Shown: positions 25,743-34,516, counted from the first letter of the stretch. The stretch: 64,000 nucleotides of DNA from an uncultured Clostridia bacterium (GCA_947627665.1 CANQWX010000002.1:1-64000); one strand, 5' to 3'. Translations and numbers: made by a program. The notes: generated by a model from the sequence alone, not told the origin.

Positions 25743-26411
25743 CTATTCATTCAAATTCCAGTCGACGGGAGCGATCCCGTGCGCTTTCAGATATTCGTTG
25801 GTTTTGGAATAGTGGCGGCACCCGAAAAACCCGCTGAACGCCGAGAGGGGAGAGGGGTGGGCGCATTCCAAAACGAGGTGTTTGCTCCTGTCGATGAGGG
25901 GGACTTTCCTGCGCGCGTTCCCGCCCCAGAGCAGAAAGACGAGGTGTTCCTTTTGCTTGCTCAGAAGCGCGATCACGCTGTCGGTGAACCAGCTCCACCC
26001 GCAATTTGCGTGCGAATTCGCCTGATGTTCCCGCACCGAGAGGGAGGTGTTGAGAAGGAGCACTCCCTCTTTTGCCCACTTGGTGAGATCGCCCGAGCGC
26101 GGCGGGTCGAACCCCAGGTCATCTTTGAGTTCTTTGAGCATGTTTTCAAGGGACGGCGGCTTTCTCACCCCCTCTTTCACCGAAAAGCACAGCCCGTGCG
26201 CCTGCCCCGGCTCATGGTAGGGGTCCTGCCCGAGGAGCACTACTTTTACGTTTGCATAGGGCGTATAGCGGAAGCAGTTGAAAAGGTCGTACATGTCGGG
26301 ATAGACGATGTAGTGGGAATATTCGTACTTCAAAAATTCCCGTATTTTCAGATAGCGGGTGTCCTCGAAAAGAGGTTTTAGTACTTCGTTCCAATCGCCT
26401 AAGTCTATCAT
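25743..26411 (-). CDS. ung: Uracil-DNA glycosylase
   Basis: This 222-residue family 1 UDG has the catalytic water-activating motif VVLLGQDPYHEPGQAHGL (near residue 60), LLLNTSLSVR, and the HPSPLSA loop (near residue 185). It removes uracil from DNA. It overlaps luxS by four bases and precedes the SGNH hydrolase gene by 10 bases in one minus-strand operon. Confidence 0.96.
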   Translation of the reverse strand: MIDLGDWNEVLKPLFEDTRYLKIREFLKYEYSHYIVYPDMYDLFNCFRYTPYANVKVVLLGQDPYHEPGQAHGLCFSVKEGVRKPPSLENMLKELKDDLGFDPPRSGDLTKWAKEGVLLLNTSLSVREHQANSHANCGWSWFTDSVIALLSKQKEHLVFLLWGGNARRKVPLIDRSKHLVLECAHPSPLSAFSGFFGCRHYSKTNEYLKAHGIAPVDWNLNE

Positions 26412-26836
26412 AAGTTCTCCAAAATACCGAGGTATTTTCTAAGTTCTTCCTTTGCGCCCGCAAGATCGTGCGCGAGGTAGTTCCCGCACTCCTCCCGCCT
26501 GGCGCCGGGCACCTCTTCGAGCGTGAGCGCAACGGGGATGCACTCTTTCAGGAGGGCAAGCACCTCTGCGTAGCTCAAATGCACGGTGAGAAGATAGAAC
26601 CCCGTGCGGCAGCCCATCGGCCCGAAGTAGACGATGTTCTCCTTTTCGCGGCTGTTGCGGAGGACCGTCGCCAGCATGTGTTCGACCGAGTGGAGCGCGT
26701 CGGGGGTAAGATAGTCCCCCGCGTTTGGTTTTTTGAACCTTAAATCGAAGGTCGTCACGCCGTTTGCGGGCGGGAACATATGCAGCCCCGGCTGCAACAC
26801 GTCGTGATTTTTTTGAAATGACGCGATCTTTTCCAT
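26408..26836 (-). CDS. luxS: S-ribosylhomocysteine lyase (LuxS)
   Basis: This 142-residue metalloenzyme converts S-ribosylhomocysteine to homocysteine plus DPD, the AI-2 precursor. Zn ligands are visible in HSVEH (near residues 49-53) and in EECGNYLAHD (Cys near 115), and GPMGCRTGFY carries the catalytic Cys. The N-terminal SFQKNHDVLQPGLHM segment is also typical. AAAGGACC precedes the start. It is followed by ung with an ATGA overlap. Together with pfs, about 300 bp upstream, it completes SAH detoxification. Confidence 0.95.
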   Translation of the reverse strand: MEKIASFQKNHDVLQPGLHMFPPANGVTTFDLRFKKPNAGDYLTPDALHSVEHMLATVLRNSREKENIVYFGPMGCRTGFYLLTVHLSYAEVLALLKECIPVALTLEEVPGARREECGNYLAHDLAGAKEELRKYLGILENL

Positions 26837-27133
26837 ATGTTTTGGTCCTTTTGCATATTGAGGTTAGGTGCGTTATCATTGCGCCACCCTGTCCTGCGCA
26901 CAATTCTAAATACGTCATTCCGAGCGCAGTCGAGGAATGTCCCTATTATAATGCGGACACCCTTCGACAAGCTCAGGGTGACGTGATCGGGAATGGTGGT
27001 CCGCTTATTCTCTTGCTGTCCCTGAAAGGGAAAGTGGCGAGCGTAGCGAGCCGAAAGGGTTTTCAGAGAACCCCTCAGGCTCGGCTATTGCCTCGCCAGC
27101 TCCCCTGCAGGGGCGCCAAGGCAACTTCCCGCT
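26837..27133. repeat. Gene-free repeat region between luxS and pfs
   Basis: It holds the TCATTCCGAGCGCAGTCGAGGAATG repeat (about 26913-26940), a TTCGACAAGCTCAGGGTGACG segment (26951-26985), and the TGTCCCTGAAAGGG...CTCCCCTGCAGGGGCGCCAAG repeat (27013-27120), related to 13484-13590. No gene was seen. Confidence 0.8.
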
Positions 27134-27790
27134 TTACTCCAAGCTCTTCCAAATCTCTGCGAACCGCGCTTTGAGTTCGAGAAGGGCGATCTTGCAATTT
27201 TTGCGGAATTGTTCGGTCGTCGAACCCGAGCCGTACACGTCGGAGATCGCCTTCACGCTCGCAAAGGGCACGCCCGCATAGCGGCACACCTGCGCGATGG
27301 CGGCTCCCTCCATGTCCCGCACGTCGCAGCCGAGGCGGAGGAGGAGGGCATGGTCCGAAGGGGAATCGTCAAAGCGGTCGCCCGTGCCGAGCGTGCGGCG
27401 GGGATAGGGGAGCGGTGGCACATAGAGGGGCAGGGAATTTTCCTCCTCCCCGGGGAGCGTGCCCACTTCCCTGCCCGAGAGCTGTTTGAGGTCGAAATCG
27501 TATTGGATCGCCCTCTCGATGAGATACACTCCGCCGACCTCGGTATTTTCGGGCTTCAAGCCGCCTGCGACGCCGAAGTTCAACACGACGTCCGCGCCCG
27601 CGGCGATCGCGGCGCATGCGCCCGCGGCGGCATTGACCTTTCCCTCCGCCGAAACGACGAGGGCGACCTCCTTCCCGAACGCCCTGCCGATATGCACCGG
27701 TTTTCCGTACAGCGTCTTGGTATTTTCGATCTCCATGGCGCCGAGCAAAAGTTCCACCTCTGTGTCCATGGCGATGACGCAACCGATCAT
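27134..27790 (-). CDS. mtnN: 5'-methylthioadenosine/S-adenosylhomocysteine nucleosidase
   Basis: This 218-residue MTA/SAH nucleosidase (Pfs) begins MIGCVIAMDTEVELLLGAM, has VVSAEGKVNAAAGACAAI, NFGVAGGL, the DMEGAAIAQVC motif carrying the catalytic and ribose-binding Glu, and ASVKAISDVYG with the catalytic Asp. It cleaves SAH to adenine plus S-ribosylhomocysteine, the LuxS substrate. GAGGTG precedes the start, with a good promoter. It lies 297 bp upstream of luxS on the same strand but is separated by repeats. Confidence 0.93.
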   Translation of the reverse strand: MIGCVIAMDTEVELLLGAMEIENTKTLYGKPVHIGRAFGKEVALVVSAEGKVNAAAGACAAIAAGADVVLNFGVAGGLKPENTEVGGVYLIERAIQYDFDLKQLSGREVGTLPGEEENSLPLYVPPLPYPRRTLGTGDRFDDSPSDHALLLRLGCDVRDMEGAAIAQVCRYAGVPFASVKAISDVYGSGSTTEQFRKNCKIALLELKARFAEIWKSLE

Positions 27791-27810
27791 AAGGCACCTC
27801 GTTTTTTTCT

Positions 27811-27839
27811 ATTGTAACAAATTCGCCGCAAAATTGCAA
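27811..27839 (-). promoter_or_regulatory. Promoter of pfs/mtnN
   Basis: On the minus strand TTGCAA (27839-27834), 17 bases, TACAAT (27816-27811). Confidence 0.75.
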
Positions 27840-27895
27840 GGACTTGTATACTTCTTTTCGGATCGGTCGAAAACAATGCGTAAAAGGAGGGGAAA

Positions 27896-29146
27896 ATGAA
27901 CCCATTCGAATGTAAGCCGCAAAAAGCGGACAAGATTTTTACAGGTTGGAACAAGGTGCTCGTCAAGCCGTACGACAAGAACACGGTGGACCCCTACACG
28001 AGGCTTCGGGTCATTCTCATGAACGGCACCGAATTCGAGAGCGTGCGCTGCTCGCATGCCTTTCACCGCATGTGCGCCAACAATGACGTAAGGCGCCGCC
28101 TCGCTTTTATGCGCCGCGGCGAACAGATTCAGCAAAAGCGCATCGCAAGCCTCAAACCCGCAAACGAAACGATCCTGGAGCACACCATCGGCTATGAGCA
28201 GCTCGCCGTCGACCTCACCGCCGCGCTTGCGGTCACCGAAAAGAACAGCTACGTCAAAAAACAGCTCGATTTCGCGCTTTTGGAGGACTTCGACCACCTC
28301 TACCGCTATGCCGACCTCATGGAGCTGGAAAAGGGCGGGGACCCTGCGCGGCTCGTCGGCGACTACACCGAGATCATGCCGGGCCGTCCCACCGTCGCCG
28401 AGTACCGCCACCCCTACGACGATGTGGACTTCTATATCAACGCCTACCTCAACGACCTCAAGACCAAGCTCAACATCAACATCATCACGGCGGCCGAACA
28501 GCAGACGATGAACTTCTATATGAACGTCGGAAACCTGTACGCGACCAACCTCGGCAGGAAGCTCTACAACGAGATCGCCATGATCGAGGAGCAGCACGTC
28601 ACGGGGTACGGCTCTTTGAAGGATCCCTGCATGACCCCGTTTGAAAATCTGCTCATGAACGAATATACCGAGTGCTATCTCTACTATTCCTGCTACGAGG
28701 ACGAAAAGGACGAGCGGATCAAGGCGATCTGGGAGATGCACTTCGAGGAAGAGGTCGCACACCTGCACGAGGCCGCCGATCTTCTCAAAACGTACGAGGG
28801 CAAGGTCTGGCAGCAGGTTCTGCCCGAGGGCGGGGAATTCCCCGAACTCTTGAAATTCCGCCCGCAGAAGGAATATGTGCGCGAAGTCCTCAAGAGCGTG
28901 CGCCTCACGGGGGTGGAGGAGGGTTGGGAGGAGCTTGACAAAGTGCCCGACTCTTTCCGTTTCTTCTTCTACAATTCCCGCATCCACGGCGGCAAGCCCG
29001 AAGCCCACGGCACCCATGTCTGCGTTGAAAAGCTCATCGCCGAAAAGGGGCACGATTACCGCATCCAGAACAAGGAACACCCCGTCAAAGCCCTTTCGGA
29101 CCGGAAGCGGGACGATCTCGATGTCGGCCGCGTCAAGAACAAGTAA
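27896..29146 (+). CDS. Ferritin-like four-helix protein of unknown function
   Basis: The 416-residue soluble protein contains repeated helical stretches with metal-ligand-like residues: EHTIGYEQLAVDLTAALAV and DFALLEDFDHLYRYADLMELE (about 100-145), AEQQTMNFYMNVGNLY and EIAMIEEQHVTGYG (about 200-240), and MHFEEEVAHLHEAADLL (about 280-300). E-x-x-H pairs suggest one or two diiron four-helix bundles. No named family was recognised. AAAGGAGGGG precedes the ATG, and no clear SigA promoter was found. A hairpin terminator follows. Confidence 0.75.
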   Translation: MNPFECKPQKADKIFTGWNKVLVKPYDKNTVDPYTRLRVILMNGTEFESVRCSHAFHRMCANNDVRRRLAFMRRGEQIQQKRIASLKPANETILEHTIGYEQLAVDLTAALAVTEKNSYVKKQLDFALLEDFDHLYRYADLMELEKGGDPARLVGDYTEIMPGRPTVAEYRHPYDDVDFYINAYLNDLKTKLNINIITAAEQQTMNFYMNVGNLYATNLGRKLYNEIAMIEEQHVTGYGSLKDPCMTPFENLLMNEYTECYLYYSCYEDEKDERIKAIWEMHFEEEVAHLHEAADLLKTYEGKVWQQVLPEGGEFPELLKFRPQKEYVREVLKSVRLTGVEEGWEELDKVPDSFRFFFYNSRIHGGKPEAHGTHVCVEKLIAEKGHDYRIQNKEHPVKALSDRKRDDLDVGRVKNK

Positions 29147-29153
29147 CACCCTT

Positions 29154-29196
29154 TGCGCCGCGCTTTTCCCCACGGAAAAGCGCGGCGCAGACCTTT
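29154..29196 (+). terminator. Hairpin terminator after the ferritin-like gene
   Basis: A 16-bp stem (29154-29169 with 29174-29189) with loop CCAC is followed by GACCTTT, a weak T tract. Confidence 0.65.
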
Positions 29197-29235
29197 CAGG
29201 GAGGTTTTTCCTTTCATGAAAGTTGGGTGAAACAG

Positions 29236-29264
29236 TTGAATTTTTTTGCCGCCCGTGTTATACT
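29236..29264 (+). promoter_or_regulatory. Promoter of the BspA-like lipoprotein gene
   Basis: TTGAAT (29236-29241), 17 bases, TATACT (29259-29264). Confidence 0.7.
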
Positions 29265-29303
29265 GTTCGAAAAGAGAAAAAAATACTCCGCACGGAGGCG
29301 CTT

Positions 29304-31082
29304 ATGAAAAAATTCTTTGCTTTGGCGGTCGCCCTCATTTTGGGAACGGGGATCGTATCCGGGACCGCATGCAGCCATCGGCACGAATGGGGGGAATGGA
29401 AGACCATCGTCCCCGCGACTTGCGAACGGAAGGGTTCCGAAAGACGGGACTGCAAGATCTGCGAGGAGTACCAGTCCCGCAGCATCGAAAAGGCGGAGCA
29501 CACGATCTCCGCTTACTATTCCGCCGACGGTTCCCGCCATTGGAAGGTGTGTTCCGTCTGCAAACAGGAATTCGAAGCGGGCGAACATGAATTTTCGGGC
29601 GATGTCTGCTCCGTGTGCCATTACGACAGGCGAGGCACCGACGTCTTGCAATATGAGATGAACGAGGACATGAAGTCCTATGCCGTCGTCGGCGTGCTCG
29701 GCTCCGCGCCCGAGAGCGTCGTCATTCCCGATTCTTACGTCGGCTATCCTGTCACGCGGATCGCAAAGGACGCCTTTGCCGACCAGCTCATCATGAAGGA
29801 CATCGTGCTTCCCGCCTCTCTGACCGAGATCGAGTCGGGCGCCTTCAAGAACTGCGCGAGCCTGACGCAGCTGAGTATCCCCGCTTCCGTCAGGAGCATG
29901 CAGAGAGAAGCGTTCACGGGCTGCACGCGCCTCGCGGCGGTGAACGTCGCGGAGGGGAACGCTTTCTATCTTTCCGATCACGGCGTGGTGTACGACCGTC
30001 CGCAGGTGAAATTCGTCTATGTGCCCGCGGCATTCGAGGGCGAGATCGACGTGCCCTCCACCGTCCTCCGCATCGCGGACAACGATTTCGCAGACTGCAC
30101 GAAGCTGCAGGCGGTCACCGTGGGGGCGAATGTGGAGCAGATCGGGCAGCACGCTTTCCGGAACTGTACCTCCCTCAAGCGCTTTACGGTGGAGGGGGGA
30201 AACACGAAGATCGGCCTTGGCGCACTGCAGGGCTGCTCTTCCCTTGCCGAGCTGGAGCTTGCCGACACCTGGGACGACTCCCTGACGAGGACGTCCACCA
30301 ACCCCGTCACCCAGGACAGGTCGGGGGACAGCTATCTCGGCCACATCTTCGGCGCGGAAAGCTGCATGGGAACGGGTTCCGCCGTGCCTGCTTCTCTCAA
30401 AAAAGTGCGCTTCACGGGCGGCGTTGTCATGTATAACTTCATGTTCTACAACTGCACGAACATCGAGGAGCTTGAATTCCCCGCCACCGTAACGACGATC
30501 GAGGATCAGGTGCTCAACTACCTCACCGCCCTCAAGAGCGTCACGGTCAGCGGGCAGGGCGGCACCTATTATAGCCAAGACGGCGTGCTCTACCGCAGGG
30601 ACAGGACGACCATCTTCCACATCCCCAAGATGCTCGAAGGAGAGATCACGATCCCCGAGGGGATCACGCAGATCGGCGCGGAGGCCTTCATGGGCCGCCC
30701 CATCTCTTCCGTGAGCCTTCCCGCCACCGTGACCTCGATCGGCGCCGAAGCCTTCTCCGATTGCAAACAGCTTCAGACCGTCACGATCCCCGAGGAGAGT
30801 TCGCTCGTTTCCTTCGGCGATTACTGTTTCTTCCACTGCGAGAAGCTCGGGAGCATCCTCATTCCCGCCACCGTGACCTCGATCGGCCGCGCCGCCTTTG
30901 TCGGCTGTACCGCGCTCATCAACGCGGTTTTCAAAGCGACCGACGGTTGGAAACGTTCGCAATCGACGGAAGCCGAAGGCGCTTCTCCGGTCGAAGCGAG
31001 CGCGCTCGCCAATCCCGTCACGGCGGCAAAGGAACTGACGGGCGCCCAATCGATGTATTATTGGTCGAGAAAAGCCGATTGA
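29304..31082 (+). CDS. BspA-type leucine-rich repeat lipoprotein
   Basis: This 592-residue secreted protein has a signal peptide ending in a lipobox-like Gly-Thr-Ala-Cys (Cys about residue 24). A Cys/His module follows (HEWGEWKTIVPATCERKG and similar, about 25-115) with several C-x2-C pairs, seen in many Firmicutes surface proteins. The remainder (about 125-580) is LRR_5/BspA repeats with the pattern LPASLTEIESGAFKNCASL. Such proteins act as surface adhesins or binding scaffolds. ACGGAGG precedes the ATG, and a terminator follows. Confidence 0.88.
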   Translation: MKKFFALAVALILGTGIVSGTACSHRHEWGEWKTIVPATCERKGSERRDCKICEEYQSRSIEKAEHTISAYYSADGSRHWKVCSVCKQEFEAGEHEFSGDVCSVCHYDRRGTDVLQYEMNEDMKSYAVVGVLGSAPESVVIPDSYVGYPVTRIAKDAFADQLIMKDIVLPASLTEIESGAFKNCASLTQLSIPASVRSMQREAFTGCTRLAAVNVAEGNAFYLSDHGVVYDRPQVKFVYVPAAFEGEIDVPSTVLRIADNDFADCTKLQAVTVGANVEQIGQHAFRNCTSLKRFTVEGGNTKIGLGALQGCSSLAELELADTWDDSLTRTSTNPVTQDRSGDSYLGHIFGAESCMGTGSAVPASLKKVRFTGGVVMYNFMFYNCTNIEELEFPATVTTIEDQVLNYLTALKSVTVSGQGGTYYSQDGVLYRRDRTTIFHIPKMLEGEITIPEGITQIGAEAFMGRPISSVSLPATVTSIGAEAFSDCKQLQTVTIPEESSLVSFGDYCFFHCEKLGSILIPATVTSIGRAAFVGCTALINAVFKATDGWKRSQSTEAEGASPVEASALANPVTAAKELTGAQSMYYWSRKAD

Positions 31083-31094
31083 CAAGGCTCGTTT

Positions 31095-31122
31095 CCCCCG
31101 CCGAAAGCGGGGGATCTTTTTT
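31095..31122 (+). terminator. Intrinsic terminator of the BspA-like gene
   Basis: CCCCCGC-CGAAA-GCGGGGG (31095-31113) is followed by ATCTTTTTT. Confidence 0.9.
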
Positions 31123-31264
31123 GCCTTTCCCGCGGCGGGCGCGAAAGGGAGCGAAAGGGGCCGAAAGGGGCCGCGCTCCGTCCCGCTTTCCCGCAAGGAG
31201 AGGAGAGATCGCGTAAAAATTGCCTCCGCCCGAAAATTTTTTTAGGGAAATCGGGCGAACGGGA

Positions 31265-31293
31265 TTGCCAACCGCAAATCAAAATGGTATAAT
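31265..31293 (+). promoter_or_regulatory. Promoter of the MBL-fold hydrolase operon
   Basis: TTGCCA (31265-31270), 17 bases, TATAAT (31288-31293). Confidence 0.8.
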
Positions 31294-31327
31294 AAGTGCA
31301 CGGAATTTTTCGGGAGAACCAAATTTC

Positions 31328-32110
31328 ATGAGGATCAAGTGGTATGGCACGGCGTCGCTCCTCATCGAGGCGGGCAAGACCCGCATCCTCGTCGATCCAT
31401 ACCTGAAAAAATACAATCCCCAATTGCCCCCTCTGCCCATCGAGGAGGGCGCGAGTGCGGACGCGGCGTTCATTACCCATCCGCACCTTGACCATTTCTC
31501 CGACATCGGCGCCTTTCTCGAAAAGGGTCTGAAAAAGGTGTTCGTTTCCGAGCGCGGGATCGAGATCGCGCAGGCAAACGGCATCCCGGACGGCAGAATG
31601 ATCCCGCTCGCCGCCAACGAAAAGATCGCGGTGGGGGACATCACCGTGCACACCTTCCACAGCCGCCACTGCAAATTCGACGCGGGCACCGTCCTCTCGG
31701 CGGCGCTGGCGCCCTCTACCTATTTCTGCCATTTCAAAGACGCCGTGCGCCTGCTCCGCGAGATCAAGCGGTATAAGATCGACGAAAAGGAGATCCTCGC
31801 CCTCGAATTTTCCGCCGAGGGCAAAAAGATCATGGTGCTCGGCTCGGCGGGGATCGAAGAAACCACCGAATATCCCGACGGCGCCGACCTTCTGGTCTTT
31901 CCCTTTCAGGGCCGCGTGCGCATGCATCGGTACATGATCCCGTTTTTGAAGGAATTTGCCCCCAAGGCGGTCATGATCGACCACTTCGACGACGCGTTCC
32001 CGCCCTTTACCCGCGCGGTAAAGCCCCAAAAATTCCTCGCCACGCTGAAAAAGGAGCTGCCTTCGGCAAGGGCGATCGTGCCCGTCGAGGGCGAGTGGTA
32101 CGAGATATGA
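31328..32110 (+). CDS. MBL-fold metal-dependent hydrolase
   Basis: This 260-residue metallo-beta-lactamase-fold protein begins MRIKWYGTASLLIEAGKTRILVDP, carries the metal motif THPHLDHFSD (near residue 50), and has HSRHCKFD and a late IDHFDDAFPP segment supplying further ligands. It is related to the UPF0173/UlaG-like hydrolases; the substrate is unknown. It overlaps the next gene by four bases (ATGA) and is driven by its own promoter. Confidence 0.8.
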   Translation: MRIKWYGTASLLIEAGKTRILVDPYLKKYNPQLPPLPIEEGASADAAFITHPHLDHFSDIGAFLEKGLKKVFVSERGIEIAQANGIPDGRMIPLAANEKIAVGDITVHTFHSRHCKFDAGTVLSAALAPSTYFCHFKDAVRLLREIKRYKIDEKEILALEFSAEGKKIMVLGSAGIEETTEYPDGADLLVFPFQGRVRMHRYMIPFLKEFAPKAVMIDHFDDAFPPFTRAVKPQKFLATLKKELPSARAIVPVEGEWYEI

Positions 32111-32550
32111 GAGCGGAGCGGGCGAGAGAGGGGTTTCTCTCGGGCGAAACTTGCGCGCAGGCGGTCCTGTCGGCATTCGCGGACGCGCTGCCCTGCGACG
32201 CCAAAACGCTGAAAGACATCTCCCGTCCCTTCGGCGGGGGAATGGGCAGGCTGCGGCTCACCTGCGGCGCCCTTTCGGGGGGCGTCATGGCGCTGGGGCT
32301 GTTCTTCCCCGACCTTCCCAAGAGCGGACTCTATGCGCTCGTGCAGGAGTATGCGCGCCGCTTCCGGGAGCGGTTCGGGAGCTGCGTCTGCGGCGAACTG
32401 CTCGTAAAAGCGGGCGTGCAGGCGGGTTCGTCCCCGCAGGCGGAGGAGCGCACGCCCGCCTACTATCGGAAGCGCCCGTGTCCCGAGCTGGTGTACGGTG
32501 CCGCCGAAATTTTGGAACAGCTCTTAAAGGAACAAGGAAAACTCGATTGA
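32107..32550 (+). CDS. C_GCAxxG_C_C family protein
   Basis: This 147-residue protein fits the C_GCAxxG_C_C family (PF09719-type): LSGETCAQAVLSAF near the N-terminus, then FGGGMGRLRLTCGALSGGVMALGL, and later Cys residues (GSCVCGELL and RKRPCPEL). The family is presumed redox-active, possibly binding an iron-sulfur cluster or haem, but its biochemical role is not settled. It is co-translated with the MBL hydrolase gene and followed by a terminator. Confidence 0.8.
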   Translation: MRAERAREGFLSGETCAQAVLSAFADALPCDAKTLKDISRPFGGGMGRLRLTCGALSGGVMALGLFFPDLPKSGLYALVQEYARRFRERFGSCVCGELLVKAGVQAGSSPQAEERTPAYYRKRPCPELVYGAAEILEQLLKEQGKLD

Positions 32551-32556
32551 TTTTTT

Positions 32557-32599
32557 GCGCGGCGCGCCGTTTCCCCGGAAACGGCGCGCCGCGCTTTTT
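32557..32599 (+). terminator. Intrinsic terminator after the MBL operon
   Basis: A perfect stem of about 17 bp (32557-32573 with 32578-32594) with a 4-base CCCC-type loop is followed by TTTTT. Confidence 0.9.
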
Positions 32600-32643
32600 G
32601 CATGCGGAAAATAAAAAGCGGACGGCGGGCGCATACTGTACTT

Positions 32644-33051
32644 ATGAATTTTATGAAAAAAATTTTCTGCATGCTCGTTCTTTCATCTGCGCTCATGTTC
32701 ACGGGCTGCAACGTCGAAAAGATGAGCACTCTGCGCGACATTTCCCGCCCGTATGCGGGGGAATACAAGTGCAGCCGCCTGCAGCTGGGCGGGGAGGACC
32801 TTCTCCCGCAGATGAAGTATCTGAAGCTCAAGCTGGGCTACTACGGCGATTTTTGCGTGACGTATGCCGATTTCGCGGGCGGCGCGGGGGAATATAGCGG
32901 CACCTATCGGATGGAGGACGGCGCCGTCGTGCTGCACGCCGATGCGGGCGGCGAGGAAAAGAAGTATGTCTTTCCGTTTGAAAACGGCACGCTGTATATC
33001 ACCCTTCTCTTCGGCGGCAAGCCGCTCGAAGCGGAATTCCGCACGCCTTAA
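32644..33051 (+). CDS. Small lipoprotein of unknown function
   Basis: This 135-residue secreted protein has a signal peptide (MNFMKKIFCMLVLSSALM) and lipobox FTGC (Cys about residue 22). The mature part is strand-rich (GEYKCSRLQL, GAGEYSGTYRMEDGAVVLHA, YITLLFGGKPLEAEF), like a small lipocalin-type or DUF fold. No ribosome site precedes ATG 32644. CATACT (32632-32637), similar to a SigE-type -10, ends six bases before it, so the message may be leaderless. Confidence 0.75.
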   Translation: MNFMKKIFCMLVLSSALMFTGCNVEKMSTLRDISRPYAGEYKCSRLQLGGEDLLPQMKYLKLKLGYYGDFCVTYADFAGGAGEYSGTYRMEDGAVVLHADAGGEEKKYVFPFENGTLYITLLFGGKPLEAEFRTP

Positions 33052-33117
33052 AGGTTGCTTTTTCCGCCCTGCCGTCCAAGCTGACCGCGCTTTTTGAAAA
33101 AAATTTTTTTAATTATA

Positions 33118-33146
33118 TTGACAAAACATCGCAAATTCTGTAAGAT
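33118..33146 (+). promoter_or_regulatory. Promoter of the tyrosine phosphatase-like gene
   Basis: TTGACA (33118-33123), 17 bases, TAAGAT (33141-33146), then AAAGGAGAT and the ATG at 33174. Confidence 0.85.
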
Positions 33147-33173
33147 AAAGACAGACCCAAAAGGAGATCTGTC

Positions 33174-34376
33174 ATGAAAAAGTACTTAACGGCGATTTTT
33201 TGCGCGCTGCTTGCGGCAGTGCTCGTCTTTGCGGCCTGCGCGCCGCAGGATCCCGATACGCCCACTCCCGACGGCGGGGACGGCGGGGACAGCGGCGAGG
33301 TCGCCGTGAGCGGCGGCTACGAGGGGACGGACGGCGGCGTTGCCTTCAAACTTCCCGATTTAGGCAAGGAAGTGCGCCTTCATACGGAGCTGCAGGCGGC
33401 GTATCTGAACGAGGCGGACCCGGGCTGCATCTCCCGCTATGCCGACGGCGTCAACGCCACGGAGGAGCTGGATTTCCGCGAACTCAGCCATCCCGCGCCC
33501 GTCGTTTTCACCTGGGAAGCGGGCGGCGCGGCGGAGGGAACGGAGTACCTTCTCAGCGTGGGCGAAGGCGAGAAAATGCAAGACGTATTGCATTTTACGA
33601 CCACCGAAACGCAATTTGAGGTCTATGATCTCAAGCTTGCGACGGTGTATTATTGGAACGTCACGGCGGGCTATGCCGAGAGCGGGAAGGCCTGCTTCAC
33701 CACGGAGGGGCAGGGTCCGCGCAACCTGTATGTGGACGGCGTCGCCAACGTGCGCGACATGGGCGGCTGGCCGACGGAGAGCGGCGGGCGCGTCAAGCAG
33801 GGGCTGTTTTACCGCTGCGGCAGGCTCAACGAGAACTACACGGGCAAGCCCACGGTGACGGAAGAGGGCATACGGACGATGCTCGACGTCCTGCACATCC
33901 GCACGGAGATCGATCTGCGCGGCGGCAGCGGCGATCCCACCGAGCACGGCAACATCGAGGCAAGTTACCTTGGCACGGGGGTGACGTATTATCATCTCGG
34001 CATGAATTGGAACGGTCATTTGGTGGACCTCAACCGCAAGAAAATACGAGACGTATTCACAATTCTGGCGCAAGAGGAGAGTTATCCGCTGATTTTCCAT
34101 TGCAGCATCGGCACCGATCGCACGGGGATGATCGCGTTTTTGGTGGGGGCGCTTGTGGGCATAAGCGAGCAGGACCTCTACCGCGATTATCTGTTTTCCA
34201 ATTTTGCGTACATCGAGGGTTCGCGTGATCTGAATACGATCAAAAACACATACGTTGCGGATCTCAAGCGTGCGGCGGGGGAAACGCTTGCGGAGAAGGC
34301 GCGCAGTTATCTGACGGAAACGGTGCGTGTTCCCGTGGAGCAGCTTGACGCGGTGGTGCGCATTTTGGGCGGCTGA
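33174..34376 (+). CDS. Secreted tyrosine-protein phosphatase-like lipoprotein
   Basis: The 400-residue protein has a signal peptide and lipobox FAAC (Cys about residue 22), a Gly/Asp-rich linker, a fibronectin-like region (about 60-175), and a C-terminal Tyr-phosphatase domain (Y_phosphatase3 type) from about residue 180. That domain starts LYVDGVANVRDMGG and has the P-loop HCSIGTDRTG (C-x5-R) near residue 310. It would act outside the membrane on phosphotyrosine or phosphoinositide-like substrates. It has its own promoter, and a terminator lies about 110 bases downstream. Confidence 0.85.
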   Translation: MKKYLTAIFCALLAAVLVFAACAPQDPDTPTPDGGDGGDSGEVAVSGGYEGTDGGVAFKLPDLGKEVRLHTELQAAYLNEADPGCISRYADGVNATEELDFRELSHPAPVVFTWEAGGAAEGTEYLLSVGEGEKMQDVLHFTTTETQFEVYDLKLATVYYWNVTAGYAESGKACFTTEGQGPRNLYVDGVANVRDMGGWPTESGGRVKQGLFYRCGRLNENYTGKPTVTEEGIRTMLDVLHIRTEIDLRGGSGDPTEHGNIEASYLGTGVTYYHLGMNWNGHLVDLNRKKIRDVFTILAQEESYPLIFHCSIGTDRTGMIAFLVGALVGISEQDLYRDYLFSNFAYIEGSRDLNTIKNTYVADLKRAAGETLAEKARSYLTETVRVPVEQLDAVVRILGG

Positions 34377-34487
34377 GCGGCGAAAAAGGCGGAAAAAGCG
34401 GCGAAAAAAGCAAAAAGGGGTAGCAAAGGCGGCTCCTTCGGCATAAGATGAAAACAGAAAAATTGTCCCGAGGGGACAGGATACGGC

Positions 34488-34516
34488 AAAAACCGCTTGC
34501 ACGGAGCGGTTTTTTG
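34488..34516 (+). terminator. Terminator after the phosphatase gene
   Basis: AAAAACCGCT / AGCGGTTTTT (34488-34497 with 34505-34514) is preceded by a second hairpin, TGTCCC-GAG-GGGACA (34464-34478). From 34517 to 34770 there is only a GC-rich 13-bp doublet (34548-34573) and AT-rich DNA. Confidence 0.8.
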
